Below are positions 8,478 to 16,723 of a stretch of DNA of 64,000 nucleotides, piece by piece (position 1 is the stretch's first letter; every line of letters begins with the position of its first letter). This DNA is from Bacteroidota bacterium (GTDB taxonomy: Bacteria; Bacteroidota; Ignavibacteria; Kryptoniales; JAKASW01). Position numbers and translations under genes: made by a program. A model generated the notes under the pieces. That model was not told where the DNA came from, did not search any database, and saw only the letters and a list, made by a program, of their open reading frames with translations. The DNA is taken from positions 62,001 to 126,000 of the forward strand of contig JAJZNW010000061.1 of the NCBI GenBank assembly GCA_021811615.1, read 5' to 3'.

Positions 8478-9800
8478 TCAATCCTTCCCTTCCGCGTATA
8501 CGGGGCCGCGTGCGATTTCACGTCCCACGAGATAGAGGAAGACGACCCCTATCACGAAATAAAGTCCTACGAACCCGATAGTAGTAAAGACCACGTCGCC
8601 CGTATTTACCATCGGAGATGCTGCGGCAGTGGTCTTAAGCAGGTTGTAGACTATCCACGGCTGTCTACCGAGTTCGGTAGTAAGCCAGCCTGCCGTAGTT
8701 GCGATATAGGGAAAAGGGAAAGCGAGCATGAGAAGCCAGAGGACGGTTCTGGTTTTCTCGAGACGTTTGAGATAGATGAGAAGCGCGCTTATTGCCATGA
8801 GAGCGAGTATGAGTGTACCGAGGCCAACCATGATATGATAGGCATAGTAAAGAAGCGGGATGTTATCCGGCCAGTTTTCCTGAGGGAAGGCATCGAGCCC
8901 TTTGACCGTGGCGTTGAAAGATCCGTACGCCAAAAAGCTCAGCATCCCCGGTACGACGATAGGGTTTTCGAGAGTTTGCTCCTTAACGTTGGGCTGCCCG
9001 ATGATTGCCAGAGGAGCCATGCTCCCGCTCTTGAACACACCTTCGAGAGCGGCGAGAGCGGTCGGCTGATAATCGGCCACGAGCTTACCGTTCTGATCGC
9101 CGGTCGGGAAGATCTGCAGGACGCTCGCGACCAGGGCTGTTATGACGCCGACGCGGAGGAAGAGACTCGATTCCTCGTGGTATTTGCCTATGAGTTTCCA
9201 GAGGGCTCCGACCGATGCCACAACTGTAGCGGCGGTGATCACCGAGGCGCTCATGTTGTGTGCATATTCCCAGACTGCCCACGGATTCAAAACGAACTGC
9301 CAGAAACTGGCAAGCTGAAGAGTGCCGTTCGCACCGACAGCGTATCCGACGGGGTGCTGCATGAAGGCATTGGTGGCAATTATGAAATAGCCCGAAAGCC
9401 AGCTCCCCGCGCACAGTCCCGCAGCCACAGCGAAGTGGCCGCGTCGCCCGAGCTTCTTCTCGCCGAACAGGAAGAGTCCGAGGAGCGACGATTCGAGGAA
9501 GAAGGCGAAGACCCCCTCCATTGCAAGGGTCTGGCCAATCACGCCTCCCGCGAAATTTGAAAAGCCCGCCCAGTTGGTCCCGAACTGAAATTCCATCGGG
9601 ATACCTGTGACGACGCCGACCGCGAAGTTGATCGCGAAGATCCGTGCCCAGAACCTTGCCGCCCTGTTCCATTTGTCATTATTCGTCCTGAGGTAGCGCC
9701 ATTTCATGAACACTATGATCAGCGCCAATCCCATAGTCAACTGTGGAAACAGGTAGTGGTAGGTTACAGTGAAAGCAAATTGCAAACGATCCCAAAGCAT
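8478..9800 (-). CDS. cydA: Cytochrome bd ubiquinol oxidase subunit I
   Basis: 440 residues, the short Q-loop length class. Visible features are the N-terminal TVTYHYLFPQLTMG segment with a haem-ligand His, the EYAHNMSAS segment with a second candidate haem His, and GRQPWIVY near the C-terminal part. Nine or so membrane helices are evident. It carries the haems b and d and the quinol site of the oxidase. It is the first gene of the cydAB pair, whose only other member follows one base downstream. It fits an organism living at low oxygen; nothing links it to the sugar genes that follow. Confidence 0.97.
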   Translation of the reverse strand: MLWDRLQFAFTVTYHYLFPQLTMGLALIIVFMKWRYLRTNNDKWNRAARFWARIFAINFAVGVVTGIPMEFQFGTNWAGFSNFAGGVIGQTLAMEGVFAFFLESSLLGLFLFGEKKLGRRGHFAVAAGLCAGSWLSGYFIIATNAFMQHPVGYAVGANGTLQLASFWQFVLNPWAVWEYAHNMSASVITAATVVASVGALWKLIGKYHEESSLFLRVGVITALVASVLQIFPTGDQNGKLVADYQPTALAALEGVFKSGSMAPLAIIGQPNVKEQTLENPIVVPGMLSFLAYGSFNATVKGLDAFPQENWPDNIPLLYYAYHIMVGLGTLILALMAISALLIYLKRLEKTRTVLWLLMLAFPFPYIATTAGWLTTELGRQPWIVYNLLKTTAAASPMVNTGDVVFTTIGFVGLYFVIGVVFLYLVGREIARGPVYAEGKD

Positions 9801-9975
9801 TGCATAATCCCTTCTAACGGTACCAATGTACTCCCCGCCTGTTTTTCAATCAAGGTGGTACAGGTCAGGCTCTACATCAACCGGGATTGAACTTTTGAAG
9901 GGCAGGCATAGATTTAGACCGATGCCCGACAAATGCACGAAGCCGAAAGGGTTTCGTGCATGCGGCGGTAAAGAG

Positions 9976-10044
9976 CGCGGCGAGCGGGGAAGTCTCAGAG
10001 ATCGGCATGTCTACCGCAGGCATTCGTCTCCTCCGCTCGCCGCG
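9976..10044 (-). terminator. Long stem-loop at the end of the fucosidase/hexosaminidase operon
   Basis: A perfect 12-bp inverted repeat (CGCGGCGAGCGG at 9976-9987 and CCGCTCGCCGCG at 10033-10044) encloses 45 bases just past the fucosidase stop at 10057. On the minus strand it runs into CTCTTTACC. The strong stem suggests transcript termination or 3-prime-end protection, although the T-tract is short. Confidence 0.5.
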
Positions 10045-10056
10045 TTTGTAAGGTGC

Positions 10057-11532
10057 TCAGTATTTTACATCCATAGTTTGCGGATGGCCGGCGACCCTGG
10101 AGATTTTAAGGACCCATGCATACTTGCACGGCGGATGTTCCTGAAAACCTTTCGGGACATCGGCTTCGAACCCTTCCCCGACCTTCTTCCATTTCAGCGG
10201 AGTATCGTTGTATCCGAGAAGAGTCAGCTTTGCATCCTTCGCGGGGCAGATGTTATCCATCCAGATCCTGGAAGGAGGGGCGTGCTCGCCTTTGTCGGCG
10301 AGGTAAATCGCATAGGTGGTACCGTCATCCAGCTGGGTGAGGCAAACTTTACCTTGTTTGTACGGAGCCACAGGATGAGTGTCATAGATCGCCTGGCTGT
10401 TCACCTTCATCCAATCGCCGATTCCCTTGAGGCGCTCGTATGCGACCGGAGACCACTGGCCCTGTCCGTTCGGACCGATATCGAGGAGGAGGTTTCCGCC
10501 CTTGGAGACTATTCCGACGAGGATGTCGATGAGCTTGCGGACGGATTTGTAATCGTCGTGAGCCTTATACGACCAGCTGGTGCCCATCGTCATGCAGGTT
10601 TCCCAGGGATAGGGCAGCGGCTTGGACGGGACGGTATTTTCAGGAGTGAGGTAATCCTGGTACGGACCGGTGACGTCACGATCGACGACGATCAGCCAGG
10701 GCTGTTTCTTCCTGGCATTTTTCACGATGAGGGGCATATCGATATTCTGGCTCTGCGGGTACACGGGATAGTTTGCCGCCAGTTTCTCTTCGTCGATGGT
10801 ACGCTGTGATTTCGTCCTCACCCAGCCGGCGTCGAGCCAGAGGATGTCTATCCGGCCGAAGTTGCTCATGAGCTCATTTATCTGGGTTTGCGTATAGTTG
10901 ACAAACTCCTGCCAGCGATGCGGGTGGCGTTTGATATTGTAGTTTGGATTCCTGTCCGGCGTCGCGAAGTTCGGCCACCAGTAGTAGGGACAGTGCCAGT
11001 CCGCCTTCGAGAAGTAGGCTCCGATCATGAAACCGTCTTTCCTGAAAGTATTAAAAATCACTTTCGCGACATTCGCGCGCGGGTTCGTGTGGAAAGGACA
11101 CTCGGGACTCGTGACCTTAAAGTTGGTAGTCTTAGTATTGAACATACAGAAGCCATCGTGATGTTTTGTTGTAAAGACTACGTATCTCATGCCGGCATAC
11201 TTCGCCGCCTTCGCCCATTTCCCCGGATGGAAATGATGCGGATCGAACGTCTTGATGAGGTTATCATATTTCTTGACGTAGTCGCAGTAGTTCGAGTCCT
11301 TTCTCACTTCCCACGGTTCGTCCTCGGAACAAATCGACCACGATTCGACGATTCCCCACTCGCTGTAAATTCCCCAGTGCATGAGGAGGCCGAATTTCCT
11401 GTCGTGCCATCTATGGAGGTTATTGAGGACGGCGGTGTCCGTCTCCGGGTAATATTTCTGCTGATCGGTCTGGGCCATCGAGATGCCGGAGGCCAACAGT
11501 AGAAAGACGAGAGCTGTTAAGATTTTTTTCAT
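10057..11532 (-). CDS. Secreted alpha-L-fucosidase, GH29
   Basis: 491 residues with a signal peptide (MKKILTALVFLLLASGISMAQ) behind AAGGAG. The GH29 barrel shows KFGLLMHWGIYSEWG near residue 50, TTKHHDGFCMF near 122-131 and the nucleophile strand DILWLDAGWV, in which D234 is the expected nucleophile. LLLDIGPNGQGQW is the conserved late-barrel segment. A short beta domain finishes the protein. It removes terminal alpha-L-fucose from glycans in the periplasm or outside. It lies 39 bases after the GH20 gene and is probably co-transcribed with it. A second GH29 enzyme at 24928 is only distantly similar, so the two probably act on different linkages. The general acid cannot be assigned from sequence alone. 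Confidence 0.93.
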   Translation of the reverse strand: MKKILTALVFLLLASGISMAQTDQQKYYPETDTAVLNNLHRWHDRKFGLLMHWGIYSEWGIVESWSICSEDEPWEVRKDSNYCDYVKKYDNLIKTFDPHHFHPGKWAKAAKYAGMRYVVFTTKHHDGFCMFNTKTTNFKVTSPECPFHTNPRANVAKVIFNTFRKDGFMIGAYFSKADWHCPYYWWPNFATPDRNPNYNIKRHPHRWQEFVNYTQTQINELMSNFGRIDILWLDAGWVRTKSQRTIDEEKLAANYPVYPQSQNIDMPLIVKNARKKQPWLIVVDRDVTGPYQDYLTPENTVPSKPLPYPWETCMTMGTSWSYKAHDDYKSVRKLIDILVGIVSKGGNLLLDIGPNGQGQWSPVAYERLKGIGDWMKVNSQAIYDTHPVAPYKQGKVCLTQLDDGTTYAIYLADKGEHAPPSRIWMDNICPAKDAKLTLLGYNDTPLKWKKVGEGFEADVPKGFQEHPPCKYAWVLKISRVAGHPQTMDVKY

Positions 11533-11571
11533 TTTATTCTCCTTTTACAATCCAAATCGATCGAGTTATAC

Positions 11572-13815
11572 CTAGTTCGCGAAGAGCTCATCCGTGAAGA
11601 TCCACGCCTTTGCGCCAGCTCCGGGATGCCACGGGGGACAGACTCCGATGTTTTTGGCGACGACCCTGAAGTATCGTACATCCTCGGGCTTGATGGTTAT
11701 GACAAAATCCTTCTCAATGCTCGCCGGGTTCCTCTCGGAGATATCGTTCTTCACGACGCCGACGCGGGTGAAGTTCTTCCCGTCCTTCGAGACGAAGAAC
11801 TGAACGTACTCCGGCATAAAGATGTAGGAGCTGGTAGACTGAAGGAAGCCCGCTCCCAACTCCGAGATCTTTTTTTCCTTTCCCATATCGACGGTCGCGT
11901 CGAGGCCGGTCCCCTTGAAGCCCTGCCAGAGCCCGTCCTTGAAATTGAGGGTCCCGCGTATTCCATCGACGAGTCCGCCGGGTCCTCCTGCGGTATACTC
12001 AGGCGAATAAGGATTTGCGAGCGTGACTTCGGATCCGAGCGCCTTGTCTATCATAAAAGAAAGTACCAACGGGTTGCCCGCAAGCCGGCCGTTCATTTCG
12101 GCCTGCGCGATGAATGTGCCGGTAGTATCCATCGAGACGGGGCCATGGTACGGATGCGAGTCCGACATTGTCAACGTGTCTCCGATCGTATAGCGGAGAG
12201 AAATTCCGGATTGTGTCGGCTTGAGCGAAACCACGAAGGCACGCGTGTCCTTTTCAAACTCCGTTCTGTATGTCATGGCTTTTTGTTCGAGACCGTAATC
12301 GACGCCGAGGTATGCAAGCCTGCCGTATTGGACCTGGAGGCGCTGATGGAAGTTGTCGAAGTTCTTGTTTTGCGGATTCGTCCAGGCATCTTCGGCAATT
12401 GCAAGGAGACGGGGGAACATTTTAGAATCGACTTTCTGCTGAGGGGCGTGCTCGCTCCACATACTCGCCTCGGTTCCGAGCACACGCTGCTGCTGAGAGG
12501 GGGTCAGTCCCGGCGGGATCGGGTTGAATGAGTACACGGAATCGAGGCTGAGATCGTCCGCATCCCTGCTGAGATATGTGTACTCGCCCGGAGACACGAT
12601 TGTGTAATCTCCGTTCCGAACCGCCTTGATCGCGCCGTCAATTCCCTGCCACGATTCGACCACGGCACCGGGCAGAGGGCCCTCCCCTTCGAGTATCTCG
12701 TTCCAGCCGATGATCTGTCTCCCTTTCGATTCGAGGAATTTCTGGATCTTTCGTATGAAGTAGCTCTGAAGCTCATCCGTATTTTTCAGCCCCATCTGCT
12801 TCATCAGTTTCTGACATCCAGCATTCTGTTCCCATTCCGTCTTGGGGACCTCATCGCCACCGATGTGTATGTAATGCGACGGGAAGAGCCGGACCACTTC
12901 GGACAAAACATTCTCGAGGAAGGTGAAAGTGGACTTCTTGGCGGGATCATATATGTTCGGGTAGACTCCCCATTGAGTGCCGACCTGGAACGGACCCGGG
13001 ACGCAGGCGTTTTCCGGATATGCCGCGAGCGAAGCCTGGCAGTGTCCGGGCATCTCTATTTCCGGAACAACGGTGATGAAGCGGCTCGCCGCGTATGCGA
13101 CAATCTCCTTAATCTCCTTCTGAGTATAGAAACCTCCGTATCTTTCACCGTTTCCTTCATTCCGCCAGGCGCCGACGGAAGTGAGCCGCGGGTACTTCTC
13201 GATCTGAATCCTCCATCCCTGGTCGTCGGTAAGATGCCAGTGGAAGACATTGAACTTGTAATACGCGAGCAGATCGATATAACGTTTTATGAAGGCCGGC
13301 GCCATGAAATGTCTGACGCAGTCGAGATTGAGACCGCGCCATGCAAACCTCGGATAGTCGACTATGGTACAAGAAGGAATCTTGTATGTACCGTTTACGG
13401 CGGAATCGGGCAATGGAATCAGCTGAAGGACGGTCTGTAAACCTCTGAAGAGCCCTTCCTGCGTCTGCGCGCTGAGGACGACACTCTCGCGTGATACGTG
13501 AAGCGAGTAAGCTTCGGGGCCAAGCCCATTGAATGCCTTGTCGAGGTTGAGGACAATACTGTTCCCGTTTGCAGCTTGCGTGCGATCGATCCGCAAACGC
13601 AGGTGAGTGAAAAACGCGAGCTGGTCCCGGAGATACGCACCGAGCCTGTCCTTGCTCCCCGGACAGACGATGGAAGTGGTACGCGATAGCGAGAACGAGC
13701 CGTTGCCGTAAACGATCGAGTTCGGTTCGGGTACGACGTCGATCAGCGGATGGGCGAATGCCGATACGTTCAGGGAAAGGAGCGAGACGATGAGAGGTAT
13801 GATGAGTCTTTTCAT
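11572..13815 (-). CDS. Secreted beta-N-acetylhexosaminidase, GH20
   Basis: 747 residues. Signal peptide MKRLIIPLIVSLLSLNVSAFA, then the GH20b N-terminal domain (to about 150), then the barrel: RGLNLDCVRHFMAP (160-173), FNVFHWHLTDDQGWRIQI (188-205) and the catalytic pair in HIGGDE (D321, E322). The C-terminal 150 residues form a discoidin (F5/8C)-like module (LWQGFKGTGLDATVDMG... ending in YFRVVAKNIG). It releases terminal GlcNAc or GalNAc by substrate-assisted catalysis. With the adjacent fucosidase it suggests a glycoprotein or mucin-like glycan target. It is separated from the upstream lut genes by a hairpin at 13898-13914, so it may have its own promoter. Confidence 0.94.
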   Translation of the reverse strand: MKRLIIPLIVSLLSLNVSAFAHPLIDVVPEPNSIVYGNGSFSLSRTTSIVCPGSKDRLGAYLRDQLAFFTHLRLRIDRTQAANGNSIVLNLDKAFNGLGPEAYSLHVSRESVVLSAQTQEGLFRGLQTVLQLIPLPDSAVNGTYKIPSCTIVDYPRFAWRGLNLDCVRHFMAPAFIKRYIDLLAYYKFNVFHWHLTDDQGWRIQIEKYPRLTSVGAWRNEGNGERYGGFYTQKEIKEIVAYAASRFITVVPEIEMPGHCQASLAAYPENACVPGPFQVGTQWGVYPNIYDPAKKSTFTFLENVLSEVVRLFPSHYIHIGGDEVPKTEWEQNAGCQKLMKQMGLKNTDELQSYFIRKIQKFLESKGRQIIGWNEILEGEGPLPGAVVESWQGIDGAIKAVRNGDYTIVSPGEYTYLSRDADDLSLDSVYSFNPIPPGLTPSQQQRVLGTEASMWSEHAPQQKVDSKMFPRLLAIAEDAWTNPQNKNFDNFHQRLQVQYGRLAYLGVDYGLEQKAMTYRTEFEKDTRAFVVSLKPTQSGISLRYTIGDTLTMSDSHPYHGPVSMDTTGTFIAQAEMNGRLAGNPLVLSFMIDKALGSEVTLANPYSPEYTAGGPGGLVDGIRGTLNFKDGLWQGFKGTGLDATVDMGKEKKISELGAGFLQSTSSYIFMPEYVQFFVSKDGKNFTRVGVVKNDISERNPASIEKDFVITIKPEDVRYFRVVAKNIGVCPPWHPGAGAKAWIFTDELFAN

Positions 13816-13897
13816 TTTGTTTCACCTTCGATGGAGTTAAAGTAGAAGGGACTTCACTTCCATGGTTATCGTAACAGGCAATAGTTTCAAATTATTC

Positions 13898-13914
13898 CCG
13901 CAGCAAAGCTGCGG
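13898..13914 (-). terminator. Short perfect hairpin after the lactate-oxidation genes
   Basis: CCGCAGC, AAA loop, GCTGCGG forms a 7-bp stem 11 bases beyond the stop of the fused LutB-LutA gene. On the minus strand it is followed by GAATAATTTG, a weak T-tract. It is probably an attenuating terminator between the catabolic genes and the downstream glycosidase pair. Confidence 0.45.
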
Positions 13915-13924
13915 CTATGACGGT

Positions 13925-16147
13925 TCAGAGCATCTCGTCGATGAACTCTATCGGGTGTTCCACGCGGCGTGACAGCTCGTCGTGGATCTGTTCACGGCAG
14001 GAAGTGCCGCTGGCAAGAACTGTTACAGCGGCATTCGATTGAACGCTCTTCTCAATTTGGCGTCCGAGATCGCTGCCGATATTCCTGCTGATATCATAGA
14101 ATTCCTTCTTATACCCGAAGCTTCCGGCCATACCGCAGCATTCCACGCTGGAAGTTTCCACATCCAGACCGAGTCTCCTGAAGAATTGCGGTGCAGCTTC
14201 ACCCGCTCCAATGGTCTTCAGCTGACAATGGGCATGGTAGAAAATCATGGGTTGGGTCGCACGCTTACGGACCTTCTGCTCCAGCAGCTGCCGGAATTCA
14301 GGATATCTTTCGGCGGATAAGTTGAGCCACTCCAGCGGATCGAACGTGTGCGCCTTGAGTACCGAGAAAACGTCGTTGGCATCGAGAAGCTTCGCATAGT
14401 CGAGCCTGAACATACTGAGCACGCTGGGTTCGGCAACTATAATGTCCGCGCCTCCGTCGATGAGTTTCTTGAGGTAGACAGCGAGTGTTACCGCGCTCTT
14501 CCTCGCCGATTCGAGGAGTCCCTGCGATTGGGCGCTTCGCCCGTCTTCCATGACTCTGGTGAGGGCCACAGGAAACCCGAGTTTCTCGAACACGCGGACG
14601 GCAGCCATCCCGATCCCGGCATTCTGGTAATTTGTGAACACGTCGGCAAAAAGGAACAGTTTCCTCGCGTCCGGATACAGAGCCGCCGGCGGCATGTTTT
14701 TCTTCCTGTATACTGCATATTGCCGTGCCAGAGTCTTCTTCGCAAATGGCGGGATACTCCTGCGCCTATCGACGCCGGCAAACTTCTCGAGTACCGCACG
14801 GCTCGGAGAGAGACCGTTGATCCAGTTCGAGAGTGCCGGGGCAAGGGAAGCGAACTTCGCCATCGAAGAGAAATTCCCGAAGAATCTTTTCTCAAGCGAA
14901 GGGGCTCCTTCGCTCTTCATCAGCCTTTCCTTGATGACGGTATTCAGCCGCGGTATGTCTATTCTCACAGGGCAATTCGGCACACACCTGCTACAGCCGG
15001 TGCAAAGCTCCGCGAATCTTCCTTCCTCGAGGTTACCTGACGTACCGACAGTCCAGGCCCCGCCGATTCCGCCGGTATAGCACTCTCCGCCGAATGCATG
15101 GCCGCCGACTGCCTGGAACGTAGCACAGACGTTCATGCAGGCACTGCACCTCACACAGTAGAGAGCCTCTCTCAGGTCGGGGTCTTCTCTCATCTTCATC
15201 CGGCCGTTGTCGATGAGGACGAGATGGAACTCCCTCCTTGCGTCTTTCCGGCCGTTCAGATTAAGCACCGGTAGATCGAGAGGGGGCTCGAGAATGTTGG
15301 TGTAGGACGAAAGAGGCTGCCCGGTTCCACTCGCTGCGAGTAGCTCGATGAAAGTCCCGAAATCCTTTTTGCACGGAATGATCTTTTCGATTCCGGCGAT
15401 CGCGATGTGAACGGCGGGGAGCTGAGTCGTCAGCCGTATGTTTCCCTCGCTTTCGACGAGGAGTATGGTACCCTCGTCCGCCGATACAAGGTTGGCGCCG
15501 GTAACGCCGACGTCGGCGGCAAGGAATTTCTCTCTGAGAATATCACGGGCAAACTCCGTCAGCTGTTCGCCGGTGTCGAGCGGCTTCGCGGTATTGAAGT
15601 GTTCCTTGAAGAGCTTCGAGATCCGTTCCCTGCTCCTGTGAATCGCCGGAGCCACGATATGGGACGGCTGCTCTTTCGACACCTGAAGAATGAACTCCGC
15701 GAGATCCGTCTCCGCGACCTCGATGCCCGCGTCCTGCAGGGCGGGGTTAAGGCCGATCTCCTCCGACGTAATGGATTTAGCCTTAACCACAAGTCTGGCA
15801 TCGAAGGACCTGCATACATTCCTTATGTAGCTCGTTGCTTCCGCTTTTGTCCGGGCGAGAAAGACCTTTCCACCGCGCGCCTCGATGGACCGGGTAAGTC
15901 TTTCGATGAGGCCGGGCAGGTTTTGAATCGAGCTCTCTTTGATTTGTCTTGCGCGGTCTTTCAGCTCTTGGTAGTCATCGAGTCTGCCGACAGCCGTGTA
16001 CCTGTTGGTATTGAACGTCTGCGTGTTCAGCCTGAGCGCATCGCTCTCTATCCGCAGTGCCATCCCGATCGCCTTCCGCAGCGATTCCTTGGAAGACTTG
16101 TTCGCCACTTCTCTCGGATGGACATCGTTGAATGACGTCTCGCTCAT
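13925..16147 (-). CDS. Fused LutB-LutA lactate oxidation iron-sulfur protein
   Basis: 740 residues from the ATG at 16147, five bases past the lutC stop; a TTG seven codons earlier is an alternative. The N-terminal part is a LUD domain (GVTGANLVSADEGTILLVESEGN). Two 4Fe-4S motifs follow: CVRCSACMNVC and CTGCSRCVPNCP. The last 270 residues are a LutA/GlpC-like CCG region. Its second half keeps HAHCQLKTIG, VECCGMAGSFG and SGTSCREQI, but its first half has lost the cysteines (FADVFTNYQ and MEDGRSAQSQGLL where FxDCFTNY and CCGRPLxSKG are usual). With LutC it should oxidise L-lactate to pyruvate, here the lactate made from fucose. Most bacteria encode LutA and LutB separately. Confidence 0.88.
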   Translation of the reverse strand: MSETSFNDVHPREVANKSSKESLRKAIGMALRIESDALRLNTQTFNTNRYTAVGRLDDYQELKDRARQIKESSIQNLPGLIERLTRSIEARGGKVFLARTKAEATSYIRNVCRSFDARLVVKAKSITSEEIGLNPALQDAGIEVAETDLAEFILQVSKEQPSHIVAPAIHRSRERISKLFKEHFNTAKPLDTGEQLTEFARDILREKFLAADVGVTGANLVSADEGTILLVESEGNIRLTTQLPAVHIAIAGIEKIIPCKKDFGTFIELLAASGTGQPLSSYTNILEPPLDLPVLNLNGRKDARREFHLVLIDNGRMKMREDPDLREALYCVRCSACMNVCATFQAVGGHAFGGECYTGGIGGAWTVGTSGNLEEGRFAELCTGCSRCVPNCPVRIDIPRLNTVIKERLMKSEGAPSLEKRFFGNFSSMAKFASLAPALSNWINGLSPSRAVLEKFAGVDRRRSIPPFAKKTLARQYAVYRKKNMPPAALYPDARKLFLFADVFTNYQNAGIGMAAVRVFEKLGFPVALTRVMEDGRSAQSQGLLESARKSAVTLAVYLKKLIDGGADIIVAEPSVLSMFRLDYAKLLDANDVFSVLKAHTFDPLEWLNLSAERYPEFRQLLEQKVRKRATQPMIFYHAHCQLKTIGAGEAAPQFFRRLGLDVETSSVECCGMAGSFGYKKEFYDISRNIGSDLGRQIEKSVQSNAAVTVLASGTSCREQIHDELSRRVEHPIEFIDEML

Positions 16148-16151
16148 TTTT

Positions 16152-16682
16152 TCACACCAGCACAATGATTAGGAGTTTTCCGGGGCCATGAACACCTCGG
16201 ACTAAAGGGCCCATGTCCGCGGTAGCACTCGGGCCGGTGATGAAGGAGAAACTCCGGTGCAGGGCTTTCCCCTCGAGAAACTCTTCCGAGAACACGTCGC
16301 GCGGGCGCGGGACAATCGCATTCGCGTCAAGTACGGCGATGTGTTTTCTCGTGAGGCTGCTGGCCGGACCGGTTAGCTCGCGTCCTATCGAGACGCAGAT
16401 CGACCCAGTGGTCGCGATGCCGCAGAAGGCGTCCGTCACGCCGGTTCCAATCGTTTTCATTTCATCGACGGACGGCCGGGTCACGACTCTTTGGTTTTGC
16501 CGGAACCTGGAGAAGAGCCGGGGATCGACATCTCCATCGCAGGCGAAGAAGATCGGTCCATCGCCTGCATTGCGCAACAGCGCTTCATTCAATGCTTCGG
16601 GGTCGCGCTTCACCGTTTCCACGGCAGCGGTCGTACCGGCAGCGTTGGCGAGAAACAGCCCGATCAGATCGATTCCAGACAT
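16152..16682 (-). CDS. lutC: LutC-like LUD-domain protein
   Basis: 176 residues made almost entirely of a LUD domain; TGVTDAFCGIATTGSICVS is the diagnostic stretch. LutC is the small soluble subunit of the LutABC lactate dehydrogenase system. It lies 41 bases after the aldolase/dehydrogenase gene and 4 bases before the fused LutB-LutA start, so the three genes are one unit. No clear ribosome site precedes the ATG, which suggests translation coupled to the gene upstream. The context (lactaldehyde to lactate just before) gives the substrate: L-lactate. Confidence 0.87.
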   Translation of the reverse strand: MSGIDLIGLFLANAAGTTAAVETVKRDPEALNEALLRNAGDGPIFFACDGDVDPRLFSRFRQNQRVVTRPSVDEMKTIGTGVTDAFCGIATTGSICVSIGRELTGPASSLTRKHIAVLDANAIVPRPRDVFSEEFLEGKALHRSFSFITGPSATADMGPLVRGVHGPGKLLIIVLV

Positions 16683-16723
16683 CTAAGTTTAGTCCGATTA
16701 GACATAATCATTTCGTTACACGT

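Noticed and set aside
8391-9560. 389-codon plus-strand frame over cydA
   Set aside because: It is antisense to an unmistakable cydA, has no ribosome site, and its translation has low-complexity Glu/Arg/Asp-rich composition typical of a mirror frame.
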